Assembly (NCBI GenBank): GCA_031292735.1
Contig: JARLGP010000015.1
Span: 1-37,303 of the forward strand
Direction of reading: 5' to 3'
From: Holophaga sp.
Lineage (GTDB): Bacteria > Acidobacteriota > Holophagae > Holophagales > Holophagaceae
DNA: 37,303 bases
Part shown: one piece after another, positions 7,078 through 16,002 of the stretch
How positions within the stretch are numbered: the first letter of the stretch is position 1
Layout: each line of letters opens with the position of its first letter
The notes under the pieces: model-generated
The model's input: the letters and a program-made list of their open reading frames with translations, nothing else
What the model was told of the DNA's origin: nothing
Databases searched by the model: none
Made by a program: the position numbers and the translations under genes

Positions 7078-8193
7078 ATGGCTACGTGCACCGGTCGGGC
7101 CGGGGGTTCGGCGACCACCTGGATCGAGCTGGATCTTCCGGCCGTGAGCCGCAACTGCGCGCTGATCATCGGCGACACCGGCACCCCGCTCATGGCGGTG
7201 GTGAAGGGCGATGCCTACGGGCACGGGGCGGTGCAGGTGGGGCGGGCGGCGCTGGCCGGCGGCGCCAGCTGGCTCGGGGTGGCCCGCTACGGCGAGGCGC
7301 GGGAGCTGCGCGAGGCCGGCATCCGGGCGCCGGTACTGGTGATGGGCCCGGTCACCGCCGACGAAGTGGACCAGGCCATCGCCGCGGAGGTCACCCTCAC
7401 CCTGCACAGCCGGCCTTCCCTGGAGCTGTTCGCCGCCCGGGTCCGGGCCGCGGGGCGCAGCCTGGCGGTGCACCTGAAGGTGGATACCGGGATGGGGCGG
7501 CTGGGGGTGTTCGCCGAGGAGGCGGTGCCCTTTGCCCGCCAGGCCGCGCTGGCGGGCGGGCTCCGGCTGGACGGCCTGTTCAGCCACCTGGCCGTGGCCG
7601 ATCAGCTCCATCCCCTCAACCAGGTGCAGCTGGAGCGCTTCAAAGGGGCGGTCCGGGCCATGGAGGAGGCGCGGCTGCGCCCCCGCTGGGTGCACCTGGC
7701 CAATTCGGCGGCCGCCTTCCACCTGCCGGAAGCGCGCTACGACCTGGTCCGGGTGGGCAACGTGGTGCTGGGCATCCGCATCCGCATCGACCAGCCGCTG
7801 GATCCCAAGTACCGCCCGGTGCTGGCCTGGAAGGCGCGGCTGGCCTCGTGCCGGATGCTGCCGCCCGGGTGGGGCGTGGGCTACGGGCAGACCTACTGCG
7901 CCACCGGGGACGAGCTGGTGGGGGTGGTTCCGGTGGGCTACGGCGACGGGCTCCGGCGGGTGCCGGGGAACCGGGTGCTGATCGGCGGCGCCAGCTGTCC
8001 GGTGCTGGGGCAGCCCTGCCTGGACCAGCTCATGGTCCGGCTGCCGCGCCCCTTCCCGGAAGGGGAGGAGGTGGTGATCATCGGCGCCCAGGGCGGCGCG
8101 GCCATCGGGCTGCACGACCTGGCGGCCCTTTACGGCACCTCCCAGGTGGACATCGCCACCCACCTGCACCCGAGGGTGCTTCGGCTCTTCTAG
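7078..8193 (+). CDS. alr: Alanine racemase
   Basis: 371 aa PLP enzyme that interconverts L- and D-alanine for peptidoglycan. The PLP lysine is K43 in AVVKGDAYGHG. Other family marks are KVDTGMGRLG, SHLAVAD, HLANSAA, the second catalytic site VGYGQTY with its Tyr, and VPVGYGDGLRR. The GTG at 7072 is two codons upstream in frame, but the ATG at 7078 gives the usual N-terminus leading to TWIELDL. It stands alone on the plus strand, followed after 60 bases by hipBA under its own promoter. Length is normal. Confidence 0.96.
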   Translation: MATCTGRAGGSATTWIELDLPAVSRNCALIIGDTGTPLMAVVKGDAYGHGAVQVGRAALAGGASWLGVARYGEARELREAGIRAPVLVMGPVTADEVDQAIAAEVTLTLHSRPSLELFAARVRAAGRSLAVHLKVDTGMGRLGVFAEEAVPFARQAALAGGLRLDGLFSHLAVADQLHPLNQVQLERFKGAVRAMEEARLRPRWVHLANSAAAFHLPEARYDLVRVGNVVLGIRIRIDQPLDPKYRPVLAWKARLASCRMLPPGWGVGYGQTYCATGDELVGVVPVGYGDGLRRVPGNRVLIGGASCPVLGQPCLDQLMVRLPRPFPEGEEVVIIGAQGGAAIGLHDLAALYGTSQVDIATHLHPRVLRLF

Positions 8194-8215
8194 ATACTAT
8201 TTGATCCTTTATGGC

Positions 8216-8250
8216 TTGAATTACCACTCAACGGATATTATATTGTCCGT
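8216..8250 (+). promoter_or_regulatory. hipBA promoter with overlapping dyad
   Basis: TTGAAT (8216-8221) and TATATT (8239-8244) with a 17-base spacer make a good sigma-70 promoter. The predicted start of transcription, near 8251, is only about 3 bases before the hipB ATG at 8254. A 20-base dyad 8231-8250 (ACGGA and TCCGT arms) covers the -10, as expected for HipB autorepression. No ribosome-binding site lies between. Confidence 0.6.
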
Positions 8251-8253
8251 ATC

Positions 8254-8565
8254 ATGGATGCTCCTTTGCTATCCCTGCAGACCCCCCTTGAGGCTGGCAA
8301 GGCCCTGGCCGAGCGGGCCAAGGCCTTGCGTTTGCAGCATGCCTGGACCCGGGCGACCCTGGCCCGGCGGGCGGGGGTCGCGCCGGCATCGCTCAAACGG
8401 TTTGAAACTACCGGCGCCGCTTCCCTGGATCTGCTGCTCAGGGTGGCTTTCGCTCTGGGCCGGCTGGAGGATTTCACCCACGCCCTGGAACCCCCCGAGG
8501 CTGGTACGTTGGCCGACTTGAAAGCGCGCGTGGATCGTCCGGTTCGAAAACGGGGGCGGCTATGA
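8254..8565 (+). CDS. hipB: HipB-like XRE-family antitoxin/repressor
   Basis: 103 aa helix-turn-helix protein: LAERAKALRLQHAWTRATLARRAGVAPASLKRFE, then LLLRVAFALGRLEDF, the Xre/HipB pattern. The antitoxin binds and restrains HipA and represses the operon. The stop overlaps the hipA start (ATGA, 8562-8565). The start at 8254 has no ribosome site and sits at the predicted transcription start, so a leaderless mRNA is likely. It is longer than E. coli HipB (88 aa), with a C-terminal basic tail (RVDRPVRKRGRL). Confidence 0.87.
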   Translation: MDAPLLSLQTPLEAGKALAERAKALRLQHAWTRATLARRAGVAPASLKRFETTGAASLDLLLRVAFALGRLEDFTHALEPPEAGTLADLKARVDRPVRKRGRL

Positions 8566-9782
8566 AGGAGTTGGAAGTGCGCTTCATGGCCCGTGCCGGG
8601 GACGCCCCGCGTCCGGTGGGAACGCTGGTCGAGCAGCAAGGGAAGATCTTTTTCGAATACCAGGAAAGCTGGTTGAGCACCGGCCTGAACCTTTCTCCCT
8701 TCCGCCTGCCCTTCCAGCGGGGGCTGTTCGCCCACCAGGATCTCGCCTTCGGTCCGCTTCCGGGGGTGTTCGCTGATTCCCTCCCCGATGGTTGGGGGCT
8801 TTTACTGATGGACCAGCACTTCCGCAATCTCGGGCGAGACCCGGCCAGCCTCGGCCCGCTGGAGCGTCTGGGCTGGCTCGGGACCCATACCATGGGCGCG
8901 CTTACCTACCATCCGCCGGCCGGACCGGAAGCGGCCGACGGCGACCGCCTGGATCTGGAGGCGATGGCCCGGCAATCCAGGGATCTGCTTTCCGGCAAGA
9001 CCGGCCAGGTGCTTCCTCAGCTGCTGCGCGCCGGAGGCTCTCCCGGGGGCGCGCGGCCCAAGGTCCTGGTGGGTTTCGACCCGGCCAGGGATGCGCTGGT
9101 TTCCGGAGTGGAGGCGCTGCCCGACGGCTATGCCCATTGGATGGTCAAATTCCCAGCCAAGGAAGACGGCCGCGACGCCGGAGCGGTGGAATACGCATAC
9201 TCGCTCATGGCCAGGGCGGCCGGGCTGGACCTGCCCGACACCCGCTTGTTCGAGACTCCTGATGGCAACCGCTATTTCGGAATCAAGCGGTTCGATCGCG
9301 AGCACAATCAACGGTTCCATTTCCATTCCTTCGGCAACCTCATCCACGCCCAGTTCCGGATCCCTTCCTGTGACTACGCCGATCTGCTCAAGGTGACCGC
9401 GCTGCTCACCCGCGACCACGACCAGGTGATGAAGGCCTTCCGGCAGATGGTGTTCAACGTGTTCGCCCACAACCGGGACGATCATGCCAAGAACTTCGCT
9501 TTCATGCTGGATGCCGGCACCCGGGAGTGGCGCCTGACCCCGGCCTACGATCTCAGTTTCAGCCCGGGCCCGGGCGGGGAGCACACCATGACTCTGGCCG
9601 GGGAAGGCAGGGCTCCGGGAAACGGGCAGATCCTGGGGCTCGCCCAGGAGCGGGGCGTTCCCCCGGCAGAAGCCGAGGCGGTCATGGCCCAGGTGCGGGC
9701 GGCCGTGACCCGTTGGCCGGAGTTCGCAACGCTGGGCGGTGTTGGAGAATCCAAACTTCGGGAAATAGCGCAGACTATCTGA
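8562..9782 (+). CDS. hipA: HipA-like serine/threonine kinase toxin
   Basis: 406 aa, normal for HipA. N-terminal HipA_N domain (VGTLVEQQGKIFFEY...FADSLPDGWG) followed by the kinase. The autophosphorylation loop reads GGSPGGARPK (158-167, Ser160 the likely site). K196 in MVKFP is the ATP lysine, NRDDHAKN (304-311) gives catalytic D306 and metal ligand N311, and D330 in AYDLSFS is the DFG equivalent. E. coli HipA phosphorylates GltX and causes dormancy; the substrate here is unknown. It is coupled to hipB by a 4-base overlap. All catalytic residues are present, so it should be active. Confidence 0.93.
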   Translation: MKELEVRFMARAGDAPRPVGTLVEQQGKIFFEYQESWLSTGLNLSPFRLPFQRGLFAHQDLAFGPLPGVFADSLPDGWGLLLMDQHFRNLGRDPASLGPLERLGWLGTHTMGALTYHPPAGPEAADGDRLDLEAMARQSRDLLSGKTGQVLPQLLRAGGSPGGARPKVLVGFDPARDALVSGVEALPDGYAHWMVKFPAKEDGRDAGAVEYAYSLMARAAGLDLPDTRLFETPDGNRYFGIKRFDREHNQRFHFHSFGNLIHAQFRIPSCDYADLLKVTALLTRDHDQVMKAFRQMVFNVFAHNRDDHAKNFAFMLDAGTREWRLTPAYDLSFSPGPGGEHTMTLAGEGRAPGNGQILGLAQERGVPPAEAEAVMAQVRAAVTRWPEFATLGGVGESKLREIAQTI

Positions 9783-9794
9783 CGGAGGCCCGCC

Positions 9795-10430
9795 ATGGAC
9801 CGTAAACGCGTCGGGATCGTGCTGTTCAACGATGTGGAGGTGCTGGACTTCTGCGGCCCCTTCGAGGTGCTGTCGGTGACCCGGCTGGACGAGGCGCGGC
9901 GCCGCCTGGAGCCTTCGCCGTTCGAGGTGCTGCTGGTGGCCGAAACCATGGCCACCATCACCACCGCCGGCGGCATGAAGGTGCTGCCCGACGCGGCCTT
10001 CGCCGGCTGCCCGCCGCTGGACCTCCTGCTGGTGCCGGGCGGCATGGGGACCCGCACCGAGATGCTGAACCAGACTCTGCTCGGCTTCGTGCGGGCCCAG
10101 GCGGCCGGGGCCGAGCTGGTGGCTTCGGTCTGCACCGGGGCGCTCATCCTGGGCAAGGCCGGGCTGCTGGCCGGGCTCCGCGCCACCACCCACTGGCGCT
10201 CGCTGGGCACGTTCCAGGAGCTGTTCCCGGAGGTCCGGGTGGAAGGCGCCTCCCAGGTGGTGGACGAAGGCAGGATCATGACCTCCGCCGGCATCGCCGC
10301 GGGCATCGATCTGGCCCTGATGATCGTGCGCCGCTACCACGGCGAGGCGGTCGCCCGGGCCACGGCCCGGCACATGGAATACCCTTTCCCGGAAAATTCC
10401 GCGCGCAGGGTCCCGGTGGATCAGGACTGA
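9795..10430 (+). CDS. DJ-1/PfpI family protein, isonitrile hydratase-like
   Basis: 211 aa class-I glutamine-amidotransferase-like fold. FNDVEVLDFCGPFEVLS, PGGMGTRTEML, ASVCTGALILGKAGLL (nucleophile Cys in the elbow) and RATTHW place it in the PfpI subgroup shared by isonitrile hydratase (InhA) and the N-terminal domain of AraC-type GlxA regulators. The Asp of VLDFCGP corresponds to the catalytic Asp of InhA. There is no C-terminal helix-turn-helix, so it is an enzyme-like member. It starts at ATG 9795 after GGAGG, 12 bases past hipA, and may be co-transcribed. Confidence 0.87.
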   Translation: MDRKRVGIVLFNDVEVLDFCGPFEVLSVTRLDEARRRLEPSPFEVLLVAETMATITTAGGMKVLPDAAFAGCPPLDLLLVPGGMGTRTEMLNQTLLGFVRAQAAGAELVASVCTGALILGKAGLLAGLRATTHWRSLGTFQELFPEVRVEGASQVVDEGRIMTSAGIAAGIDLALMIVRRYHGEAVARATARHMEYPFPENSARRVPVDQD

Positions 10431-10503
10431 CAGGAATGGCCTATGCCTCGTTGAAGACGCTATGAAATAGGAGCGGAAAACCGTCTTCTCGCTTGACTCA
10501 AAA

Positions 10504-10530
10504 CTATAATTATTCAAAATAATATTATAG
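10504..10530. promoter_or_regulatory. AT-rich imperfect dyad upstream of the chemoreceptor gene
   Basis: CTATAAT (10504-10510) and ATTATAG (10524-10530) are perfect 7-base arms in a short AT-rich island preceded by TTGACT (about 10493-10498). This is the only likely promoter region for the chemoreceptor gene, but no pair of boxes has good spacing, so exact promoter elements are not assigned. Confidence 0.35.
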
Positions 10531-10540
10531 CTATTGAGAT

Positions 10541-12172
10541 ATGGAAAATCTACGGTTGCGGTTGTCGATGGGGTGCATCCTTATGTTGACTCTGAAGAAC
10601 ATGCAGATTTGGAAGCGTTTGACGTTGGCTTTCGGTTCCCTGGGGCTGGCCCTGCTGATCATTTCGGGCGCTTCCTGGTGGGGATTGAGCGGGTTGAGCA
10701 CCGCCCGCGCCTCGGTGAAGCAGGAAATGCACAAGTCCGTGGTTACCCACGAAATGATTGGTTCCATAGGGGAAATCAACCTGACCATCTGGGAGCTCAT
10801 CGGCGAACGGACCCCGGCCGGCAAGCAGGCCAAGAAGGACAAGCTGGCCGAGCTGCGAGTGAAATACAAGAAGTCGATCGATGAATTGAAAGCCTCCGCC
10901 AACCCCACGGACCTGGCGCTGCTGGGGGGGATCGAATCCGACCTGGCTTCCGGCAAGGCCGTGAACACCCAGGTGCAGGAGTGGGCCACCACCGGCAAGG
11001 ATGCGGATGCGGCGGCCAAGTACCTGGAGGAGGGCGGCATCATCAAGGCGAGGGTGGAAGGCGCCTGCAACAAGTACCTGGACTACCGCAACAGTGTCAC
11101 CCAGGCGGTTTCGGACAAGGCGGATGGCACCCAGACCAAGGTGGAGTGGGCGGTGGGGGTTCCGCTGGTGGCGGGGCTGGCGCTGGCGGTGCTGCTGGGG
11201 TTGGCGATCACCCGCATCTATGTGGCGGACATCGACGGCCTCCTGGCCGCCACCCAGAACCTGGCCAAGGGGGATTTCACCAATGACGTGTCCCTGGCCA
11301 GCCGGGAACGGCATGATGAGTACGGTGAACTGGCCCGGGCCTACCAGACCATGTTGACCCATATCCGGGAGATGCTTAAGGGGCTGTCCGACGGGGTGCA
11401 GACCCTGGCGTCCTCCGCCACCGAACTGTCCGCGTCCGCGGAGCAGATGGCGGCCACCACCAATTCCATCGCCCAGATCACCAACTCCCAGCGGCAGGGC
11501 TCGGAGCAGGCGGCCGCGGCGGTGGAGGAGCTGTCCACTTCCATCGACCAGGTGAGCCGGAACGCCCAGGAGACCCTGGGCCTGATGGAGAGCGCCCTGG
11601 GCGCCACCCAGCGCGGCGACGAGGCCGGCAGCGCCACCCAGGAGGCCATGAAGGGGGTCACCACCACCGCCGAGCAGATCGCCTCGGCCATCACCGTCAT
11701 CACCGAGATCGCCAACCAGACCAACCTGCTGTCCCTGAACGCCGCCATCGAGGCCGCCAAGGCCGGCGACCAGGGCAAGGGCTTCGCGGTGGTGGCGGAA
11801 GAGGTCCGCAAGCTGGCGGAACGCAGCGGAACTTCCGCCAAGGACATCGCCAAGCACATCCAGGCGGCCCGCAACGCCGTGGGCCAGGGCACCGCCACCG
11901 TGGCCACCACGGTGGACCTGCTCAAGCAGATCCGCACGAGCCTCGAGCAGGTCGCCATCCAGACCCGGCAGGTGACCTCGGCCACCGTGGAACAGAGCCG
12001 GGCCGGGGCCGAAGTGGCCCGCCGGGTGGAGCAGAACGTTCAGGAGACCGCGGCCACCGCTTCGGCCACCTCGCAGATGTCCTCCACCACCCAGGAGATC
12101 TCCCGCACCGCGTCGGAGCTGGCCAAGGTGGCCGACAACCTGCAGTCGCTGGTCCAGCGGTTCAAGCTTTAG
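10541..12172 (+). CDS. Methyl-accepting chemotaxis protein
   Basis: Up to 543 aa membrane chemoreceptor. TM1 is at about 26-48 ([17 protein letters not shown]), followed by a helical four-helix-bundle-type periplasmic sensor (about 50-200). TM2 is at about 203-224 ([19 protein letters not shown]), then HAMP and a long cytoplasmic signalling domain. The conserved hairpin tip reads [20 protein letters not shown] then [13 protein letters not shown]. There is no CheR-binding pentapeptide at the C-terminus (SLVQRFKL). Starts at M15 (10583) or M21 (10601) are equally plausible. The ligand is unknown. The gene ends in a strong terminator. Confidence 0.93.
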   Translation: MENLRLRLSMGCILMLTLKNMQIWKRLTLAFGSLGLALLIISGASWWGLSGLSTARASVKQEMHKSVVTHEMIGSIGEINLTIWELIGERTPAGKQAKKDKLAELRVKYKKSIDELKASANPTDLALLGGIESDLASGKAVNTQVQEWATTGKDADAAAKYLEEGGIIKARVEGACNKYLDYRNSVTQAVSDKADGTQTKVEWAVGVPLVAGLALAVLLGLAITRIYVADIDGLLAATQNLAKGDFTNDVSLASRERHDEYGELARAYQTMLTHIREMLKGLSDGVQTLASSATELSASAEQMAATTNSIAQITNSQRQGSEQAAAAVEELSTSIDQVSRNAQETLGLMESALGATQRGDEAGSATQEAMKGVTTTAEQIASAITVITEIANQTNLLSLNAAIEAAKAGDQGKGFAVVAEEVRKLAERSGTSAKDIAKHIQAARNAVGQGTATVATTVDLLKQIRTSLEQVAIQTRQVTSATVEQSRAGAEVARRVEQNVQETAATASATSQMSSTTQEISRTASELAKVADNLQSLVQRFKL

Positions 12173-12178
12173 GAAATC

Positions 12179-12218
12179 AGGCGGGCCGGCCCGGGCAGTC
12201 CGGGCCGGTCCGCCTTTT
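12179..12218 (+). terminator. Rho-independent terminator of the chemoreceptor gene
   Basis: Stem 12179-12194 pairs with 12200-12215 over 16 positions, with a single G-T wobble and a 5-base loop (GCAGT). It is followed by TTTT. It begins 7 bases after the stop and touches the end of the convergent gdhA gene. Confidence 0.88.
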
Positions 12219-13474
12219 CATGCGTAGAAGCCCCGGTCGTGCAGGGCTTGGCTTACCCGGTCCAGGGCCAGGATGTAGGCCCCGATCCGCGGGTTGGTGC
12301 GGTACTTGTCGGTGGTGGCGAACACCGCCGCGAAGGCGTGGGTCATGTATTCCACCAGGCGCTCGTTCACTTCCCGCTCGCCCCAGTGGAAGCCCATGCG
12401 GTTCTGCACCCACTCGAAATAGCTGACGGTGACGCCGCCGGCGTTGGCCAGGATGTCGGGCACCACCAGCACCCCGTTGTCCAGCAGGATGGGGTCGGCC
12501 TCCGGGGAAGTGGGCCCGTTGGCGCCTTCCACCACCACCTTGGCCCGCACCTTGGCGGCGTTGTCCTCGGTGATCTGGTTCTCGGTGGCGGCGGGCACCA
12601 GGATGTCCACCGGCAGGGTGAGCAGTTCCTTGGGATCCATGGGCTCGGATTCCTTGAACCCCACCACGGTCCTGCACTCGGCGTGATGCTTGAGCAGGGC
12701 GCGGATGTCCAGGCCGCGGTCGTTGCGGATGGCGCCCTTGCGGTCGGAGATGGCCACCATCCGGGCGCCGGCGTCATGGAGCAGGTGCGCGCTCTGGGCG
12801 CCCACGTTGCCGAAGCCCTGCACCGCCAGGGAGGTGCCCGCCAGGGGCTTGCCCAGGCGCTGCATGGCTTCCCGGGCGGAGATGAGGATGCCCCGCCCGG
12901 TGGCTTCGGTGCGGCCCAGGCTGCCGCCCAGGGAAAGCGGCTTGCCGGTGACCGCCGCCGGCACGGTCTGGCCGGTGTGCATGATGTAGGTGTCCAGCAT
13001 CCACGCCATCACCTGGGAATTGGTGCCCATGTCGATGCCGGGCACGTCCCGGTCCGGGCCCATGCAGTCGATGATCTCGGCGGTGTAGCGCCGGGTGAGC
13101 CGCTCCAGCTCGCCGCAGCTCATGGTGGTGGGATCGCACACCACGCCGCCCTTGCCGCCGCCGAACGGAATGTCCACCACCGCGGTCTTCCAGGTGTTCC
13201 AGGCGGCGCCGGCCTTCACTTCGTCCAGGGTGAGCAGGGGATCGTAGCGGATGCCGCCCTTGGCCGGGCCCCGGGCCCGGCTGTGCTCCACCCGGTAGCC
13301 GGTGAAGATGCGCCAGCGCTCGTCGTCCATCTGGACCGGGCAGCTGACGATGAGGGAGCGGATGGGTGCGATGAATACCTGGAAGAGGGCGTCTTCCAGG
13401 CCGTACAGGGATGCCGCGACCTGCAAGCGGGCCTGCATGGCTTCGAAGGCGCTGTATTGTGACGGGTTCAACAT
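12218..13474 (-). CDS. gdhA: Glutamate dehydrogenase (Glu/Leu/Phe/Val dehydrogenase family)
   Basis: 418 aa, the usual length of hexameric bacterial GDH. It converts glutamate to 2-oxoglutarate and ammonia with NAD(P). Substrate-binding segment GPAKGGIRYDP, the Lys of NTWKTAVVDIPFGGGKGGV (catalytic Lys in PFGGGKGG), DVPGIDMGTNSQVM, and the dinucleotide-binding GFGNVG are present. The C-terminal EGANGPTSPEAD and NAGGVTVSYFEW are also typical. It starts at ATG 13474. A truncated maoC lies 3 bases upstream on the same strand. It shares its 3' boundary with the terminator of the convergent chemoreceptor gene. Confidence 0.95.
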   Translation of the reverse strand: MLNPSQYSAFEAMQARLQVAASLYGLEDALFQVFIAPIRSLIVSCPVQMDDERWRIFTGYRVEHSRARGPAKGGIRYDPLLTLDEVKAGAAWNTWKTAVVDIPFGGGKGGVVCDPTTMSCGELERLTRRYTAEIIDCMGPDRDVPGIDMGTNSQVMAWMLDTYIMHTGQTVPAAVTGKPLSLGGSLGRTEATGRGILISAREAMQRLGKPLAGTSLAVQGFGNVGAQSAHLLHDAGARMVAISDRKGAIRNDRGLDIRALLKHHAECRTVVGFKESEPMDPKELLTLPVDILVPAATENQITEDNAAKVRAKVVVEGANGPTSPEADPILLDNGVLVVPDILANAGGVTVSYFEWVQNRMGFHWGEREVNERLVEYMTHAFAAVFATTDKYRTNPRIGAYILALDRVSQALHDRGFYA

Positions 13475-13477
13475 GGG

Positions 13478-13603
13478 TTAGGCTTTGAACGGCCAGATGG
13501 GGTTGCGGTCGCCGCTCAGCTCGGCGAAGGCGCGCACCAGCTTGTCATCGATCTTCTGCCCGTAGGTGCAGGTCTGGCCGACCGTGAAGGTTTCTGTTGC
13601 CAT
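13478..13603 (-). pseudogene. Truncated MaoC-like (R)-enoyl-CoA hydratase, N-terminal fragment
   Basis: Only 41 codons: MATETFTVGQTCTYGQKID then KLVRAFAELSGDRNPI, and a divergent tail WPFKA before TAA. The first 36 residues are a clear MaoC/PhaJ start (about 135-150 aa normally). It breaks exactly where the hydratase motif D-x-N-P-x-H should supply the catalytic His. A very good ribosome site (GAGGAGAG) precedes ATG 13603, so the remnant may still be translated. In context it was the last gene of the ato-phaB operon and would have linked crotonyl-CoA to 3-hydroxybutyryl-CoA. Confidence 0.75.
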
Positions 13604-13756
13604 GGTGGTTCTCTCCTCTGGATTGCTACAGTTTGACTGAAATCAGCTTTCCCGGAAGATCCCTCCGAAGGTGGCCCGCGGATAGTTCCAATGGGCGACG
13701 CCCAGGCCGGCGTCGCTGGCCTGGGCAGGCAGGTGGTCCTTCTTCCGCCTGGCGTC

Positions 13757-14497
13757 CTAGTACATGTGCATGCCGCCGTTGATGTTGAGGGTGGCGCCCG
13801 TGACGAATCCGGCGATGTCCGAGGCCAGGTAGGAAACCGCCCCGCCGATCTCTTCGGGACGCCCGAAGCGCTTCATGGGCAGCTCTTCGCGGATCTTTTC
13901 GCGAACGTCTTCGCGGATCGCCATGACCATGTCGGTGGCGATGTAGCCCGGGGCGATGGCGTTGACGGTCACGCCCTTGGTCACCAGCTCCTGGGCCAGG
14001 GCCTTGGTGAAGCCCAGGATGCCGGCCTTGGCGGCGGAATAGTTGGCCTGGCCGGCCTGGCCCTTGACGCCGTTCACGGACGAGATGTTGATGATGCGGC
14101 CGAAGCCGCGCTCGGCCATTCCGGGGGCGATGGCATGGGTGACGTTGAACAGGCTGGTGAGGTTGGTGGCGATCACCGCGTCCCACATGGACCGGTCCAT
14201 CTTGGTGAAGAACTTGTCCCGGGTGATGCCGGCGCAGTTCACCAGCACGGTGATGGGCCCCAGGGCCTCGGTGACCTCGGCCGCCATGCGGATGCAGGAG
14301 GCCTCATCGGTGACATCGGCTTCGGCCTGGTAGAAATGGAAGCCCGCCTCCTTCTGCTCCTTCATCCAGGCGGGCGCCGGGGGGAAGGCGGGCAGGCAGT
14401 TGGCGGCCACCAGGCAGCCATCCTTGGCCAGGGCCTGGCAGATGGCGGTGCCCAACCCACCCATGGCGCCGGTGACGAGTGCGACTTTCTTTATCAT
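13757..14497 (-). CDS. phaB: Acetoacetyl-CoA reductase-type short-chain dehydrogenase
   Basis: 246 aa SDR: cofactor motif TGAMGGLG at the N-terminus, CAGITRDKFF (NNAG variant), catalytic Ser in ISSVNGVKGQAGQ and YSAAK. The C-terminal FVTGATLNINGGMHMY is very typical of PhaB, which reduces acetoacetyl-CoA to (R)-3-hydroxybutyryl-CoA with NADPH; FabG is the alternative call. Its place directly after atoDAE favours PhaB. ATG 14497 follows AAAGGAA. It is probably part of the AtoC-controlled operon. A 9-base perfect hairpin (13700-13708/13718-13726) lies just past its stop, without a T-run. Confidence 0.88.
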   Translation of the reverse strand: MIKKVALVTGAMGGLGTAICQALAKDGCLVAANCLPAFPPAPAWMKEQKEAGFHFYQAEADVTDEASCIRMAAEVTEALGPITVLVNCAGITRDKFFTKMDRSMWDAVIATNLTSLFNVTHAIAPGMAERGFGRIINISSVNGVKGQAGQANYSAAKAGILGFTKALAQELVTKGVTVNAIAPGYIATDMVMAIREDVREKIREELPMKRFGRPEEIGGAVSYLASDIAGFVTGATLNINGGMHMY

Positions 14498-14561
14498 TTC
14501 AGTTCCTTTCCCCTTGGGGGAGCGAATGGCAGTGGTTCACCACTGCCCAGGATTTGAAGAG

Positions 14562-15965
14562 CTAATTCATGATCGGGGCGACGTAGGGCAGGGTCATGCC
14601 CAGCAGCCAGAGCATCACCAGCACCACCGGCACATGGAAGATCATCTGCAGGGTGGAGTAGCCGGCCAGATCGCGCGCCTTGACCCCGGTGAGGCCCATC
14701 AGCGGGAGCATCCAGAACGGATTGATGAAGTTCGGCAGGGCTTCCGCGGCGTTGTAGACCTGGACCATCCAGGCCAGGTTCACGTGCAGCGATTTGGCCG
14801 CCTGCAGCAGGTAGGGCGCCTCCACCACCCACTTGCCGCCGCCGGAAGGCAGGAACAGGCCGAGCAGGGCCGAGTAGAGGCCGCCCACCAGGGGCAGGGT
14901 GTGCTGGGTGGAGATGGAGACGAAGAACCGGGCCAGGATCTCATTCAGGTGCGAACCCATCAGCACGCCGAAGATGCCGGCGTAGAGCGGGAACTGGAGC
15001 AGGACGCCGCCGGACATGGGCACCGCCTTGGCCACGGCGCGCAGGAAGGCGCGGGGCCGCCAGTGCAGCAGCATGCCGGCGATGAGGAACATGAAGTTGT
15101 AGGTGTTCAGGTCCAGGGCCGCCAGCCCGCCCTGGGTGTAGAAGGTATGGCCCATGTAGATCACGCCGAGGGCCACGAGCACCAGGGTCAGGAGCGGGCT
15201 GAATTCCAGCCGGTCCCCGGGCCGCTGGGGCGCGCCGATGTCTTCCTTGGAATCCTGGTAGACGATGCCGGCCATCTCCGCGGTCTTGGCCTTTTCGGCG
15301 CTGGGCGTGGAGGCGTAGCAGATCCAGGTGGAGAGCACCAGCAGCACCACGATCATCACCAGGTTCTGCCAGGTGAACAGGGTCTCCTTCAGGCCGATGA
15401 CGCCGCTGATGGCCAGCAGCCCGGGCGGGATGGAACTCTTGGTGGCCATGAGCAGGGCGGCCGAGGAGGAGAAGCCCAGGGCCCAGATGCTGCCCAGGCC
15501 CAGGTAGCCCGCCGCGCCGATGGCGCGGTAGTCGATGCCCTTGACCCGCTTGCTGATCTCCCGCATGAGGATGCCGGCGAAGATCATGCTGAAGCCCCAG
15601 CTGAGCAGCGAGGCCAGCATGGCCATCATGGCCACGTAGGCCACGGCCCCCTTGGGGGTCTTGGGGAAGCGGGCCAGCACGTTGATGACCTTGCGCACCG
15701 GGGTGGACACCGCCACGACGTAACCGCCGATGACCACGAAGGCCATCTGCATGGTGAAGGGGATGAGGTTCCAGAACGACTTGCCGAAATCGACGGAAAC
15801 CTCCACCGGCGATCGCCCCAGGGCCAGCGCGGCGACCACCACCACCACCACGGCGATGCAGGCGAACACGTAGGCATCCGGGAACCACTTCTCGCTCCAG
15901 TCGGCGAGCGATGCGCCCAGCCGCGCCATCGCCCCTTCTTCAGTTCTTGCAGTCTCTTGTCCCAT
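14562..15965 (-). CDS. atoE: Short-chain fatty acid transporter
   Basis: 467 aa polytopic inner-membrane protein of the AtoE/SCFA transporter family. Around 11-12 hydrophobic segments are evident (for example FACIAVVVVVVAALAL, MQMAFVVIGGYVVAV, VYMGHTFY, VVLVMLWLLGMTLPYV). Family marks are WNLIPFTMQMA, LLSWGFSMIFAGI, and FLPSGGGKWVVEAP with NPFWMLPLMG. It takes up acetoacetate, butyrate and similar acids, which AtoDA then activates. The start at 15965 has GGAG 8 bases upstream; an ATG 12 codons later (MARLGASL) has GAAGGGG and is equally possible. Operon gene between atoA and phaB. Confidence 0.93.
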   Translation of the reverse strand: MGQETARTEEGAMARLGASLADWSEKWFPDAYVFACIAVVVVVVAALALGRSPVEVSVDFGKSFWNLIPFTMQMAFVVIGGYVVAVSTPVRKVINVLARFPKTPKGAVAYVAMMAMLASLLSWGFSMIFAGILMREISKRVKGIDYRAIGAAGYLGLGSIWALGFSSSAALLMATKSSIPPGLLAISGVIGLKETLFTWQNLVMIVVLLVLSTWICYASTPSAEKAKTAEMAGIVYQDSKEDIGAPQRPGDRLEFSPLLTLVLVALGVIYMGHTFYTQGGLAALDLNTYNFMFLIAGMLLHWRPRAFLRAVAKAVPMSGGVLLQFPLYAGIFGVLMGSHLNEILARFFVSISTQHTLPLVGGLYSALLGLFLPSGGGKWVVEAPYLLQAAKSLHVNLAWMVQVYNAAEALPNFINPFWMLPLMGLTGVKARDLAGYSTLQMIFHVPVVLVMLWLLGMTLPYVAPIMN

Positions 15966-16002
15966 GGTTTGGGCTCCGTGACAAAGGTGGGGTTCAACTG
16001 GC

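Noticed and set aside
13700..13726. Hairpin after phaB as a terminator
   Set aside because: Perfect 9-base arms but no T-run on either strand, and the truncated maoC with a good ribosome site follows.
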